Position numbers and translations under genes: made by a program. 64,000 nt of DNA from Pectinophora gossypiella. Taxonomy: Eukaryota > Arthropoda > Insecta > Lepidoptera > Gelechiidae. Each line of letters opens with the position of its first letter. Within the stretch, counting starts at the first letter, position 1. Location of the stretch: NCBI RefSeq assembly GCF_024362695.1, contig NC_065422.1, positions 5,021,534-5,085,533 of the forward strand. The letters run 5' to 3'. The notes below the pieces were generated by a model. That model saw only the letters and a program-made list of their open reading frames with translations, ran no database searches and was not told where the DNA came from. Below are positions 1 through 11,500 of the stretch, piece after piece.

Positions 1-30
1 GTGTTTGTGCAATAAAGTTATTATTATTAT
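1..30 (+). repeat. LINE 3' tail and TTA microsatellite
   Basis: gtttgtgcaataaagttatta: the same 'GTGCAATAAAG' tail as at 27490-27505, truncated by the window edge. Confidence 0.45.
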
Positions 31-365
31 ACTGTATGTCTTGAGGCATATTGGGATCTTAGTTAAATCCAGTTATTTTGTATAATTTCTTTAATTTTGA
101 TTTATTTTACAATTTCTTTCGTTGGACGAGTCTTGCTTGGCCGAATGATGAAGTAAGAGATAAAAATTTAGGTAGTTGCACAAACATAATAAAATGAAAC
201 GCCTGACAAAACTATAATAGCATGGGCAATGTAAAATGCTTGCTATTAAAATACTTGTAGGCGCTTGAGCCGGAACCCTAAAATATGTCATCGACAGCTT
301 TTGTGATAATTACATAATAAAGTCGTATCCGACATTCGTCAATCATAATTTCTAATTTAAACACA

Positions 366-740
366 AATCGACCTTATTATTACTTCAGTGCGATCGTTAT
401 TTGTAGGGTCGTGTGCTGATCGTGGTTTTACCACGGTAAAACCAAGATCACCCATAGACAAAATTATTGACGACGAACTTTATATAATACGTATTATAAA
501 CTCCTTATAGTAAGGTCGATTTTTCTAGACTTTGTCGGCAATAATTTTGTCTATGGGTGATCGTGATATTTCCACGGTAAAACCATCAGCATACAATACA
601 AGCCTACAAATAACGATCACAGTGCAGTAATAAGGTCCACGGTAAAACCATGATCACACCATAGACAACATTATTGCCGACGAAGTTTAGATAAATCGAC
701 CTTATTATTACTTCACTGCGATCGTTATTTGTAGGGTCGT
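366..740. repeat. Direct/inverted repeat cluster (AAATCGACCTTATTATTACT)
   Basis: A 46 bp segment (aaatcgaccttattattact ... ttatttgtagggtcg) occurs at 366-412 and 694-740 in the same orientation, and as a decayed inverted copy at 600-645. Between them are repeats of ccacggtaaaacca and cccatagacaaaattatt. Probably MITEs inserted in one another; another end is at 21588-21640. Confidence 0.6.
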
Positions 741-769
741 TTAAGTTAACAAAAAAAAAAGAAGTTTTT

Positions 770-895
770 TTCTCCTCCGCCAACCCGCATTGGAGCAGCG
801 TGGTGGAGTATGCTCCATACCCCCACCGTTTGATTGACGGGAGGCCTGTGCCCAGCATTGGGACGTGTATAGGCTGTTTATGTATGTTAAGTTAA
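770..895 (+). mobile_element. LINE 3' end fragment
   Basis: ggagtatgctccatacccc and gaggcctgtgcccagcattg, then ataggctgtttatgtatgtta, a common lepidopteran LINE C-terminal/3' UTR sequence. A second copy is at 57735-57830. Confidence 0.6.
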
Positions 896-899
896 CCGT

Positions 900-1090
900 T
901 TTAATTGTCATTCTGCTCCACAGATCATGTTCATCAACGCCCACAGGCGGCCCGAGAGGCGAGTCATCTCGCCAGGACACCGCCTCCGTCACCTCGTCGC
1001 CTAACCCATAGGACCGGGAATCGAACCCGCTACCCGTGCCAAACCTGGACTGAACGCCGCGGCCGCATACCACTCCTTACCCTTACCGAT
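900..1090 (-). mobile_element. tRNA-like SINE fragment
   Basis: Minus strand carries a B box gggttcgattcccgg and an A-box-like tggtatgcggccgcggcg. Flanks do not form a tRNA acceptor stem. Confidence 0.45.
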
Positions 1091-1099
1091 GTTGCTCCA

Positions 1100-1650
1100 A
1101 AAAAATCGATTGGATAATGAATGAGGTTTTTGGAGATAAATGTCTTTTTTTGTATTGAAAAAGTTATGTGTGCATATTAAGTACAGAAAACGAAGGGATA
1201 TGAGAAGGAAATTGTATACGAAGAAGTTGTATCTATATCTCAACTCTTTAGTTCAATGTTGATGAGAAAGAGTGCGATAGGGACGGAAAAAATTACTCTT
1301 TTGCTCTATGGAGAATTACATAAATACGAATTTCTGTGTTTTACATTACCTTAAAGTAAGGGTGTGAATAGGAGAAATATAGGTATTGGGTGTGTTTGTA
1401 AAAGGCCTTGCAACGTTTAATAGTGCGTCAGTGAGTCAGTGATGTGTTCAAAATAATAATCAAGCGAAAAAATACTCAAAAAATTTAAAAAATAAATCCA
1501 TATCGGTTGAACTTCCAGTGATGTGTGATGGACTTGTGGTGGATTAAAAGTGATATTCTAATTAAGGTTAAAGTAGTTTTGTATGAAGTAACTATATAGG
1601 AACATCGCGACGCCGCCTAGTCAACGAAATAGTGTTTTTTTGTAAACCTA
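1100..1650. other. No gene recognised
   Basis: AT-rich intergenic sequence between the SINE-like fragment at 900-1090 and the MITE at 1655. No motif or repeat recognised. Confidence 0.6.
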
Positions 1651-1654
1651 GGGC

Positions 1655-1876
1655 TAACGCGCAACGTGATAAAAATTTGTCACGGTCATTTTATCGATTC
1701 TGACGGTATAATTAAGGCGTTTTGTCGATTGGTGCTAACATGTGAAGCCAAATAAGTCATGTCGTTCTGTCAAAATACAAACAACATCACGTGGCACGCA
1801 TGATAGAGAAAAAACAAACTTATCGATGTCGACAATTTTTTTGAATCGATCGATAATTTTATCACGTTGCACATAT
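1655..1876. mobile_element. MITE with GCAACGTGATAAAA ends
   Basis: Inverted ends GCGCAACGTGATAAAAATT and AATTTTATCACGTTGCACAT, about 220 bp, interior rich in ATCGAT. Confidence 0.65.
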
Positions 1877-1885
1877 TAGCTCTGC

Positions 1886-2215
1886 TGGAGGGATTAGAAA
1901 GACCACATCGAAGGAATTCGTCTAAAAATGCAATATTGCCATTTGACATTTGCGCACATTTATAAAACTTAGTGGGTAATCTTCTCTTCTATCGTATGGG
2001 TTGTGAGGTGAATTACCAACCTCATCAACCCTGATGTCAGGGTTACTATTGAGCCGCCAAAGGCCCGTGACATTACTCATATAACGACTACGTACTTACA
2101 TCAGTAAGTAGTAACCGGGACCAACGGCATAACGGGCAATAGCGGGCAATGACAACATATTAATGTCAAATAGCAATATTGCTTTTTGAGGTAAATTTCT
2201 TCGATGTGGCCATTT
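1886..2215. mobile_element. MITE of the GGCCACATCGAAG family with SINE inserted
   Basis: Left half agaccacatcgaaggaattc ... gccatttgacatttgcgca; right half aatgtcaaatagcaatattg ... ttcttcgatgtggccatttt. A truncated SINE (1983-2131, minus) sits between the halves. Confidence 0.7.
1983..2131 (-). mobile_element. 5'-truncated tRNA-derived SINE
   Basis: Reverse complement of the 3' body (tcttctatcgtatgggttg, aaggcccgtgacattactc). Confidence 0.7.
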
Positions 2216-2879
2216 TAACCCTCCTGATGGCCGAAGTATTGTCAACGGAAAATAATGGTACCATTATTTTGGTAAATAATTACCAGAGGTACCTACAGAT
2301 AAATACCATACAAAAACAAATCCTAAATACCTTACGAACTTTGCAAGTAAAATACTTCTCTAAAAGGTAGTTCTTCGAACATTGCAAGTCAATGGCATTA
2401 CCATGATTGCAAAATGTCCTAAAATCTTTGGTCTGTTTGAAATCCAGCTAGTACTTACATTGGTGATATACATAATGTCAAAGTGCATTCAAGGTAATAA
2501 TATTCACTTCCAAAATTTGAAGAACTACCCAAAACTGTAATGACGAAAGTATTGCACTTTTTCGTTGACTTTACGTAGGTACACAAACCGTTTATAATCA
2601 GATAGGTGTCGACATTTGTACTTAAATATGAAATTTCATTGGTTCATGATCTCATAAGTACGTAACTTTATGTTTTAACCTTTTGAAACCGTGTAATAGA
2701 TACATCTATCTAGTTTGTACAAAATATATTTTCAAAATGTTAAACTGCAGTACATTTTGGGTGAAAATATAAGTAAAACATGGTTTTAGAGGCTGTATGA
2801 AATCCCAACGAGTGATTCGGATTAAAAATGTTATATAAAAATGTTTAAAAAGTGTTCTTTTTAATTGTACTATTTTATG
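2216..2879. other. No gene recognised
   Basis: AT-rich intergenic DNA; short open frames only, without domain signal. Confidence 0.6.
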
Positions 2880-3030
2880 GACAGTCATGAGCAATATTAT
2901 GTACCCACTTTACGACCCTGTCACACTAAGATATTTGACGCTTAGTGAGACTTACAATTCAATTTGTTAAAAAAGTTAATGTGATATGGTACTATAGTAG
3001 GTAATACATATTATAGTGTTCATGCCTGTA
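2880..3030. mobile_element. MITE (ACAGTCATGAGCAATAT family)
   Basis: acagtcatgagcaatattat ... ttcatgcctgtac, with inverted ends and gtcacactaagatatttgac inside. Confidence 0.75.
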
Positions 3031-4884
3031 CGATATACGAGTGTATATTAGTTTATGCCAATATTTACTGGTTGCTTTTTTCATTGCGGTTTTTAGTTTT
3101 TTACATCAAACTGCAAATGAAAGTCGCAAAATGCTGTTTCAATATAATGATTTTATTCAAAGGTTGTGCTGGCCCTAGTTTTTTTAAATAATAAACAAAG
3201 TTTGGATTTAAGTATATCCGTCCATAATGTGTAACTAACACTGCTAATACGCCTGATTAAACTCATATTTCATAGTGCTGTAATTACTTACATATTTCAT
3301 GTACACTTGTTTGTAGTATGTGTATTGAATAGATAGTTTTATTTGCTTGTCATAGCAAAACAGTATAATAGTTACATGATGGCATAAAATGGTAGCCATT
3401 ACTATGCAATATTTTAAAACAATTTTGTGCAGAGGTTGTTTCGCGCCATTTTATTTTCTAGTGGTCTTTTTCCACGCATTGCCAGTTTTTTTACGGTACT
3501 CAGTACATACTCGCTTTAGTTACAAGAGTGGTTCATAAAGTTTTGTTAACATTGTTAACTGAATATTTAATGTGGTGTTTGGGGTTTCGTTCTAATAATA
3601 GGGGCCAACTCACAACCATGTTGTTCAAGCGGTTGTATGAATATACCTTAATTTGAAACACTTATTTCGTGGCTCTGAAAAACGGTAGTTAATAAAATCT
3701 AGTCTGAACAATTATGAAATGGAACCGCTTTTGATTGTAATCGGTGAAGTTAATAGCTAGTTTATGCGAATTTTTTATACTTAATGAAAAGCAAAGTAGG
3801 TACTTAATAATATTTGATTTAAAAGGGTACCTAATAAAATTGAATGGTGATGAATTTGTGTTATTTAAGGCAACTGACAATTATTTTTTAACAAAGCTAT
3901 GCAGTTACCTATCTTAACATATTGGTAAATAAATAATCTATTGGTACTTACGTCGATTTATTTCGTATTTTTTACAACACCAAAACGAAGCTAACTTACC
4001 GGTTGCAATCAAAAGCGACATTGGTTCAAACTTTATTTTTAAGAAACAATTATGTTTATTTTTAAGTATTATTTAGGTGAGCATTTAAGTTATTACTTAC
4101 GCAGTACACATAAGGTACTATTCGAGGAATCCATTGGACTTTATATTAGCAAGGAGACTTACATACTTGTAAGAACAAAATGGTGTAAACATTTACATTC
4201 CCATCCTGAAATGTCAGTGTTGAAATAAAACCAATACAGTATTGATATTTGAGTTTCATTGAAATAACATATTTGTTAAAATATAATTGAAGTAAACATG
4301 GTACAACAAAACAAGGTATGCGCGATCATAATAATATGAAAAGCCGCCATTGCTAGCCGTTTGATGACGTAGCTGTTACCATTAGCCCCCCTCCACTCCA
4401 ACAATTATGGAGTATGTCTTCTCTCTACATAAAACTGCTTATTTATTTGTTTGGTTTGCTCCCCGGTGACAACCGGGACGAAAATCCAACCCAATACGGG
4501 TCCATATGTGTTACTCACCTTATGTTACCAACCATGCGTGTGCAATAATGATTATGAAATTCTCTGTTGTTACCCTGAGGGACAGAGGGGACTACCGGAG
4601 GGGACGCCATTGGAAATATTATAAAAAAGTAGAAAGACATCAATTAGAAAATTCAATTTTATTTCTGAAGACAAATATTCATGATCATATAACCATACAT
4701 TAGGTACATACAATAACGCATATTTACAACAAGACATAATTAGCACAATATTCATACAATATCACATTCAAGTATACCTTTCAATCTTAACTAAACTTTT
4801 CGTAGTCTGTGCCACGAAACAAATCCGAGATGCGCTGGCATCGCGAGTATCTACCAAATCTACATGGAATCATTGTGACTATGT
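3031..4884. other. No gene recognised
   Basis: AT-rich intergenic stretch. Frames of about 60 codons look random. Confidence 0.6.
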
Positions 4885-5020
4885 CATCATCTCCCTAGCA
4901 TTATTCCGTTTTTCACAGGGTCTGCTTATCTAACCAGAAGATTTGACAGATCCGGTGTTTTACAGAAGCGACTGCCTGTCTGACTTACCGACAGGTTTGG
5001 CGACATACCTCGAAACTTTG
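4885..5020 (-). mobile_element. LINE/SINE tail fragment (inverted)
   Basis: ctccctagcattattccgtt, cagaagcgactgcctgtct, reverse complement of the 15345-15410 tail. Confidence 0.6.
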
Positions 5021-5205
5021 ACTCAACAGTTTTGTATAAAAGATAGATAGATAAAATACTTGATTGAGCACAATGGACACCAAATACAGAAAAAAAAGAC
5101 AATAGACATAGAAAGAACAGCAGACGGACTTATTGATCATGCAGCAATTTAATAATATTTCAATTAAAGATTTCATTCGTTTTCGTTGAAATAACTTGTA
5201 TGTCA

Positions 5206-5347
5206 CCTAACCTATTTGGGCTGGTTTACCCTACGGGTTGGAAGGTCAGACAGGCAGTCGCTTCTGTAAAAAACCGGACCTGTTAAATCTTCAGGTTAGG
5301 TAAGCGGACCTTGGGAAAAACGGGATAATGCTAGGGCAGATGATGAT
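5206..5347 (+). mobile_element. LINE/SINE tail fragment, inverted partner at 4885-5020
   Basis: cctaacctatttgggctggt, ggtcagacaggcagtcgctt, gaaaaacgggataatgctagg. The segment at 4885-5020 is a decayed copy in the opposite orientation. Same family as the 15410 LINE tail. Confidence 0.65.
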
Positions 5348-5567
5348 TCGTTGTCGTTCAAACGATTCAGACCCGAAATAAATAAAAACTATACTCAACA
5401 CAAAGTTTCAGTTTCAACATAATAAGGGCGCCCGCCCACGTCAGACTCGGGTCGATTTTTGCTCCGATTCTTATGCCCGATTTTGTGATCGACTCATTTC
5501 CGAATGCACCGATTTTATTTCAGACCGCCTTTTTGTAGGACGTGAGCGTTGCACTATTGCGAGCATC

Positions 5568-5693
5568 ATCATCATCATCATCAGCCCATTAACGTCCCCA
5601 CTGCTGGGGCACGGGCCTTCCCTATGGATCGATAGGGAGATCGGGCCTTAAACCACCACGCGGGCCCAGATTGCGACCAATACGTTCTATTTT
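5568..5693 (-). mobile_element. 5'-truncated SINE of the same family
   Basis: Reverse complement: (ATG)n, cccattaacgtccccactgc, gatcgggccttaaaccacc. Only the 3' part is present. Confidence 0.75.
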
Positions 5694-6120
5694 TCTCCTA
5701 CAAAAAGTCGGTCGTCGATTGTCTGTCGTGGGCGGGCAGCCTAAAGTACACAAGCAGAGAGGACACATTTTATTCTCTTTTTCCTAATCTTGGTGGCATA
5801 ATTAAGATACATCGTTATATCCTTATATTATTTTCACCTACTTAACGTTAATAGGACCCTATATAATATTAGAAGAATCAAACGTCCAACAAACTCACGC
5901 CCGGAATCGTTAACGGGGTGGGCAGACGCATAACGACAGTCTTATTTCTAGATTCATAATTAAAACTATTAAAGTAGTCTTTACAAGGTAATTTGCTTTA
6001 GTTAAGTCATATTATTTTCATACCGTATACAGCATATTTGCATTATTAGTCGACAAAACAGTACAATTACTTAGCATACGAAAAGTTTGCGGACGCGTGG
6101 AGTGCGAAGTGGAAGTATCA

Positions 6121-6314
6121 CCAGATTGTCCGTAAGTAAGATGATCCGTGCTTCGGAAGGCACGTTAAACCTTTAGTCCCGGTTACTACTTACTAATGCA
6201 AGTTAGTAGTCGGTACTTGAGCCAGGTCAGGTGCCTTTGGCGGCTCAATGGTAACCCTGACACCAGGGTTGATGGGGTTGGTTATCCACCTAACAACTCA
6301 CACGATAGAAGAAG
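6121..6314 (+). mobile_element. 5'-truncated tRNA-derived SINE
   Basis: gtccgtaagtaagatgatcc to cacacgatagaagaag; the CACACGATAGAAGAAG family. Confidence 0.7.
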
Positions 6315-6419
6315 TGGAAGTATGAACTATTTGCTATTACGACGCGCGTTTCACGCTCACTTGGACCTTCCAAACTCTTTCTCCTATTCCGTGCTGGAAA
6401 TCACGTGATATAAATTATC

Positions 6420-6562
6420 TATGGGTGGTATTAATAAACTAATCTCAGCTTCAAGACTGCCCTCAAGATCATGTCAATGTGACAGTTCTCATATAAAAAC
6501 AGAGACTCGAGCATGATCTTGAGGGCAGTCTCAGCTGAGATTCGTTTATTAATACCACCGTA
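6420..6562. mobile_element. Palindromic MITE (GGTGGTATTAATAAAC)
   Basis: Inverted ends gggtggtattaataaac and gtttattaataccacc, inner pair gactgccctcaagatcatg and catgatcttgagggcagtc. A longer relative is at 60547-61129. Confidence 0.85.
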
Positions 6563-7254
6563 TGAGACAAACATAGTACAATTACAATTATAACAATATG
6601 AAAATGTATGCGTAAGTAGTGGTAAATCTACATACCAAAGACTTCTACCGGGTTAAACCAGTATCGGCGGTATGTCGCTCGAATTATATCGACGGCTTTT
6701 GACTATTAAACGCGGATACAATATTTCGATAATTCGATCCGTCGATTTAACTAAAAACGACCTTTCTCGTCTCATAATAAATAATGAATTTCAACTAAAT
6801 TTACTTTGCTAATTTACACAAGCGTTTAAGCAAACCAAAACTCAGTTATGCCTGTCAAAATCCAAATCGCTTACTCTTTATATTCTAAATTGATTTCTAT
6901 TTCTTAGGCACACTTAAATAAAAATATAATCTTACATGTAGTGCCATTTCCGTATTTAAACACCTTTTCTGTACAAATGTATGTTTTACACGAATAATAA
7001 CAGTTCTCATAATGTCCTGTCTCACCAAGAGTCCACTAGTTTTAAACACCTCACATATTCAACTGTTAAGCCCGAACTCCACTCTTATATTGATCTCTCC
7101 GTATTACATGTAATTATTATATTTTCGTTATTTACTTCACACAATGGAGTGGAGTGAATAAAGCGGAGATATCTCCGCTTTGGTGAATTTTGGGCTTTAA
7201 ACTCTCGACACAGAGTCGGCGTGACGGGGCACTAGCGCGATGGCGATGTGACGC

Positions 7255-7352
7255 CCACAGTGTGACGAGTAACGTTGTGTGACGAGTTACACAGTCTGAC
7301 TACTTACACTGTGTGACTACTTACACTGCATAACTAGTTACACTGTGTTACT
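7255..7352. repeat. Tandem repeat in probable KAT2 3' UTR
   Basis: About five imperfect copies of a 19-20 bp unit resembling CTGTGTGACTACTTACA lie 180-280 bp past the KAT2 stop codon. I saw no clear AATAAA on the minus strand close by, so the 3' end of the transcript is undefined. Confidence 0.55.
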
Positions 7353-7534
7353 TTGCGTGCATTAACAACTACTAGCGCCGCACTAGCACCTCGTCTGCGC
7401 CCCGGCCCGCCGTCTGTGTACCGAGAGCTATTGATATTTTAGTGCTATACTTAGATAGTGGGCGTGGGCTTCCGATCCGCCGGCGTCTGCGCAGCCAGGT
7501 GCTGCGCGAGGCGGCGGTCGTAGCTCAGCTCGGA

Positions 7535-7601
7535 TCATTTATCCCACAGGCCCACCTCCTTCATCTTGCCGTGGAAGTATTTCTCTAGAGTGTTCGCGCA
7601 C
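7535..7601 (-). CDS. Gcn5: KAT2 exon 20 (C-terminus)
   Basis: Residues 802-823 and TGA at 7535-7537. CANTLEKYFHGKMKEVGLWDK matches the vertebrate PCAF C-terminus (CANxLEKFFxxKLKEGGLIDK). Acceptor TTTCTAG. Confidence 0.97.
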
Positions 7602-8475
7602 CTAGAAATCAATAAAAAAAACATCAATACAAACCTCATGTTGGCACGTGCCTAAGTCGACTCATAAGAGATAGGTGTATATTTCAAAACGTCGGTGTAA
7701 CGGAAAGCTCAGTGAGGTGTGGGTACTTAGTTCATCTTGCGACGGATGTACATCTGAATACCCCATTAGGATAGTCGTGGGCTTACATTATGTTAAACTT
7801 CTTCCCTTCTATCGTGTGGTTTATGATGTAAATTATCAACCTCATCAACCCTGATGTCAGGGCCGCCAAAAGGCCCCTGACATGACTCATGTATTGACTG
7901 CGTATTTACATCAGTATGTAGTAACCGGGCCTTCCGAAGCACGGATCATCTTGCTTTCAGACAATCGGGTGATCAGCCTGCAATATCCTAAGCAAACTAG
8001 GGATCACAAAGTGATTATTGTGATATGCTTCCACCGGGATTCGAACCCGGGACCTTCGGATCTTAAGCATAACGTTCAACCACTGGAAAAAGGATGTGGT
8101 TTATGGCGTATGGCACTTTGAAACAATGTCATATTAACTTTTTTGACCAATTAAACCGTAAGTCTCATTAAATGTCAAATATGATAGTGCGACAGGGTTC
8201 TAAAGTGGGTACATGATGTTGCTCATGACTGTACCTGTAATAGTCCGTATCAGGAGAGTTGTAGAGCCGGCAGTTCGTGAATATGCGCGTCATGTCTGCG
8301 ATGAACAGCCTCTTGGACACGTAGTAGCGCGCCTTCAGTCGCTCGCCCATTGTGCGTAAATCTGCAAATAATACAAAGTCATAAGTTATTATTAGTTTTC
8401 ATTCAAAAATAAATTAATCACAATTTATTTTTTTTTATTTAGAGAGGAATGGCGGTTACTCCACCGAGCTCTTAA

Positions 8476-8516
<41 letters not shown>

Positions 8517-11500
8517 CACAATTTTAGTAATAGAGCAGGGATGTAATGGATATGAAATTCCGGATACAGATTGGATACGGATTTAAGAATGATTAAATTG
8601 ATTGATTTTTTTAATTGTTGATTGATGATTTGATTGATGATTAGGTTCAATACCCGAACCGGCGTGCGTGTATGAAGCGATTGATGAATGTGGAGGAAGC
8701 AAGAGAATCAGGTGTGTGTCAGGATCGAATCAAATGGAATTCTATAGTCTCTGCTTACCCCGGTGGGAAATAGGCGTGAGTTTATGTATGTATGTAGTAC
8801 TTTGTGAATAGTCGAAGACTGGTGCAATAGGCACAACCTATCGGTAAATCCGTCCAAGACGGAACTTATACTTTTCACCAACAAACGAAAATTGGATAAC
8901 TTAAAATTACCCAAACTTTTCGGCACACATCTCAAATTAAGTAGCGAAGTCAAATACCTGGGCGTTATTCTAGACAATAAGCTGCTATGGAACAAACACC
9001 TAGAAAATAAACTGGAGAGAGCCTGCATAGCGTTCTGGCAATGCAAACGGCTCATGGGGAAAACATGGGGACTCTCACCTAAGATCAGGCTTTGGCTATA
9101 CAATACCGTGATAAAACCATTACTAACATATGGAGCAGTCGTTTGGTGGCCCAGGACCGAGCTCAGCACAACCATTACAAAGCTACAGCAGTTCCAGAGA
9201 TTGGCCTGCTCTGCTATCACCGGCTGCATGAGAACTACACCTACTGCAGCACTAGAAGTAATTCTGAGCTTGCCACCCCTGGACCTGATCGTCAAACAGG
9301 AAGCCACGATGGCAGCGATGAGACTTCGCAACACCGGGATATGGAATACAAATGGCATAGGCCCACATACCAAAATTCTAGACAGGGCAATACAACATCA
9401 AAAACTTTTACTCGCCCCATGTGACAGTATCCCACAAACGCAGATTACAGAAAGAAACTATGTGATAAGTCTGCAGGAAACAGAGCGAGATCAATCCGGC
9501 ATCAGGGAACTCCGCATCTACACAGATGGTTCCAAAATGTCCTCAGGGACGGGTGCCGGAGTTTTCTCACTCGACTTAAACATTCAAAAATCAGTGGCTC
9601 TGGGAAAATACAGTTCCATTTTTCAATGTGAATGTGTAGCCATAATTCAAGCCGCCAGCACAGTGAGGAAGAGAAAGGTCAAGGGTTATGACATCAGAAT
9701 CCTCTCAGACAGCGCAGCTGTCTTACAAGCCCTAAATAGTGACAACTTAACCTCAGGGCTAATATACGAGTGCCACAGAGAACTGCAGAAGATGGCTTTA
9801 ACCAACAAGGTTACCCTGCAGTGGATTAAAGGGCACAGTGGATCGCTGGGTAATGATGCCGCCGACGAACTGGCAAGGAGAGGATCAGACACCAGGGTAT
9901 ATGGACCCGAACCAATCCTGCCGATACCTTTCAGTCAGTTACGCTCGTGGGTACGGGACCATACCCAGCAACTACACAACGACAGATGGGCACAGCTGCC
10001 CACATGCAGACAGTCGAAGGATATCATGCCTATGATATCCAAGAGCTTCACTCGCCGACTGCTTCGTTTAAACCGCAATGACCTTCGAATAGTAGTGGGC
10101 AGTATTACGGGTCACTGTCCACTCAACAAGCACCTATTTAACTTAGGGATAACGGACAGCCCGCTTTGCAGAGGCTGTCTGGATGCAGAAGAAACTGCCC
10201 CCCATGTAATCCTGGAATGCACGGGAGTGTCAGCACAACGGGTTAAAATCCTCAAAGGAATGGGGTCGCTCCGCGAAGCCTGTGAAAACCCCAGGAGGCT
10301 TCTGAGCTTCTGGAAGGAGATAGGTTGGCTTACGTAGTCAACAATTTCACGCATAATGGGCCATCTTAGAGTCTAAATGCGGAAAACAGAGCCCACTAAC
10401 ATAAACATAAACAACATAAACATAATGTATGTATGTATGTATGTTAAGAATGATTATTGTACCGGATAAGGTTACGGATAATACATTATTTCGGATTATC
10501 CGCTAATTTCGGATAATTTTGGTTACGGATATTAATTTCAAAAGTAAAATACAAACAGATAATAAATTGGTTTTATTTATAACGGCAAGTTGTAAATGTG
10601 GACGACAAAAGAAGAAAAAAAAAACAAACAATGCGCGCGGCTTGTGTGTCGGCACTGGAAGCGGCCAGTCGTCCAAAACAACTTGTCATAACGTGTTTCA
10701 ATAAGGCTCCTATTCGATATTATCCGAAACTTTTATTTCAGATTCGGTTACGGATGATTTTTTTATATCGGATATCCGATAGTGTCGGTTACGGTTACGG
10801 AGCTCCCTAACATCCCTGTATAGATTGTTAATGAATACCCTTTTTTCGGGCGTAAAATTTATTTATTTATTTACATTTCACGACTTTACAGTGCGAAGCC
10901 AATGCGCCGTGAACCTTTAAATATAAACAATAATATAATTAAACATATGAAACTTAGGTGTAAACAATATAAAAACATATTTAATTTTCACACATCATTC
11001 ATCATCTCGCAGAACCTCAAATAAGGCTGATTTTGTGTGATTATATATCAACAATTTACTTAAATTAAAATTAAGTTTGAGCACACCCCGCACTGTACGT
11101 AGTAAAATACACTATTACGTATGAAGTAACATACCCATGGGATACTTGATGTGGTCGTAGTAATCCGGAACCTCAGTTTTGTCCACAGGCTTCAGGAAGG
11201 GCCATGCAGCCGCGTGGTTCTTTACCTGATAACGGACATATACAAAATATTATTATATACATATACAAAATATATTGGTATCAATTCCTGCAGACGCCAT
11301 CTAATTTTATTTTAAGTTATACCTGTCATTTTCTTATCCGTTGAAAAAGAAAGGGACAGGTAATCGACAGGCATAAAATTTATGCAACACACGTCAATTT
11401 TAAGTAGTAATCTAAAACAGGGTTAAGTAGACAACACGTCAAACGGATTGCATACCAGCGAGATGCCTATTTTATTCGCCCGGGTTATTCATTCGTTTTA

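Larger units (their letters stand above)
5694..7254. other. Intergenic / distal KAT2 3' region, no gene seen
   Basis: Apart from the SINE at 6121-6314 and the MITE at 6420-6562, nothing is recognised. The KAT2 transcript probably ends somewhere in the last part of this interval or just beyond. Confidence 0.5.
8536..10818. mobile_element. hAT-like MITE interrupted by LINE insertions
   Basis: Ends are CAGGGATGTAATGGATA at 8536 and TAACATCCCTG at 10818, mutually inverted. Inside are GGATA/CCGTA-rich segments like those of the element at 28924-29308. It is split by an insertion (8596-10443) flanked by a 13 bp duplication TTAAGAATGATTA. The outer 8 bp flanks (taatagag, tatagatt) are only loosely similar, so the original duplication has decayed. 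Confidence 0.7.

Noticed and set aside
8708..9373. 221-codon minus-strand frame
   Set aside because: Antisense shadow of the LINE RT/RNase H reading frame.
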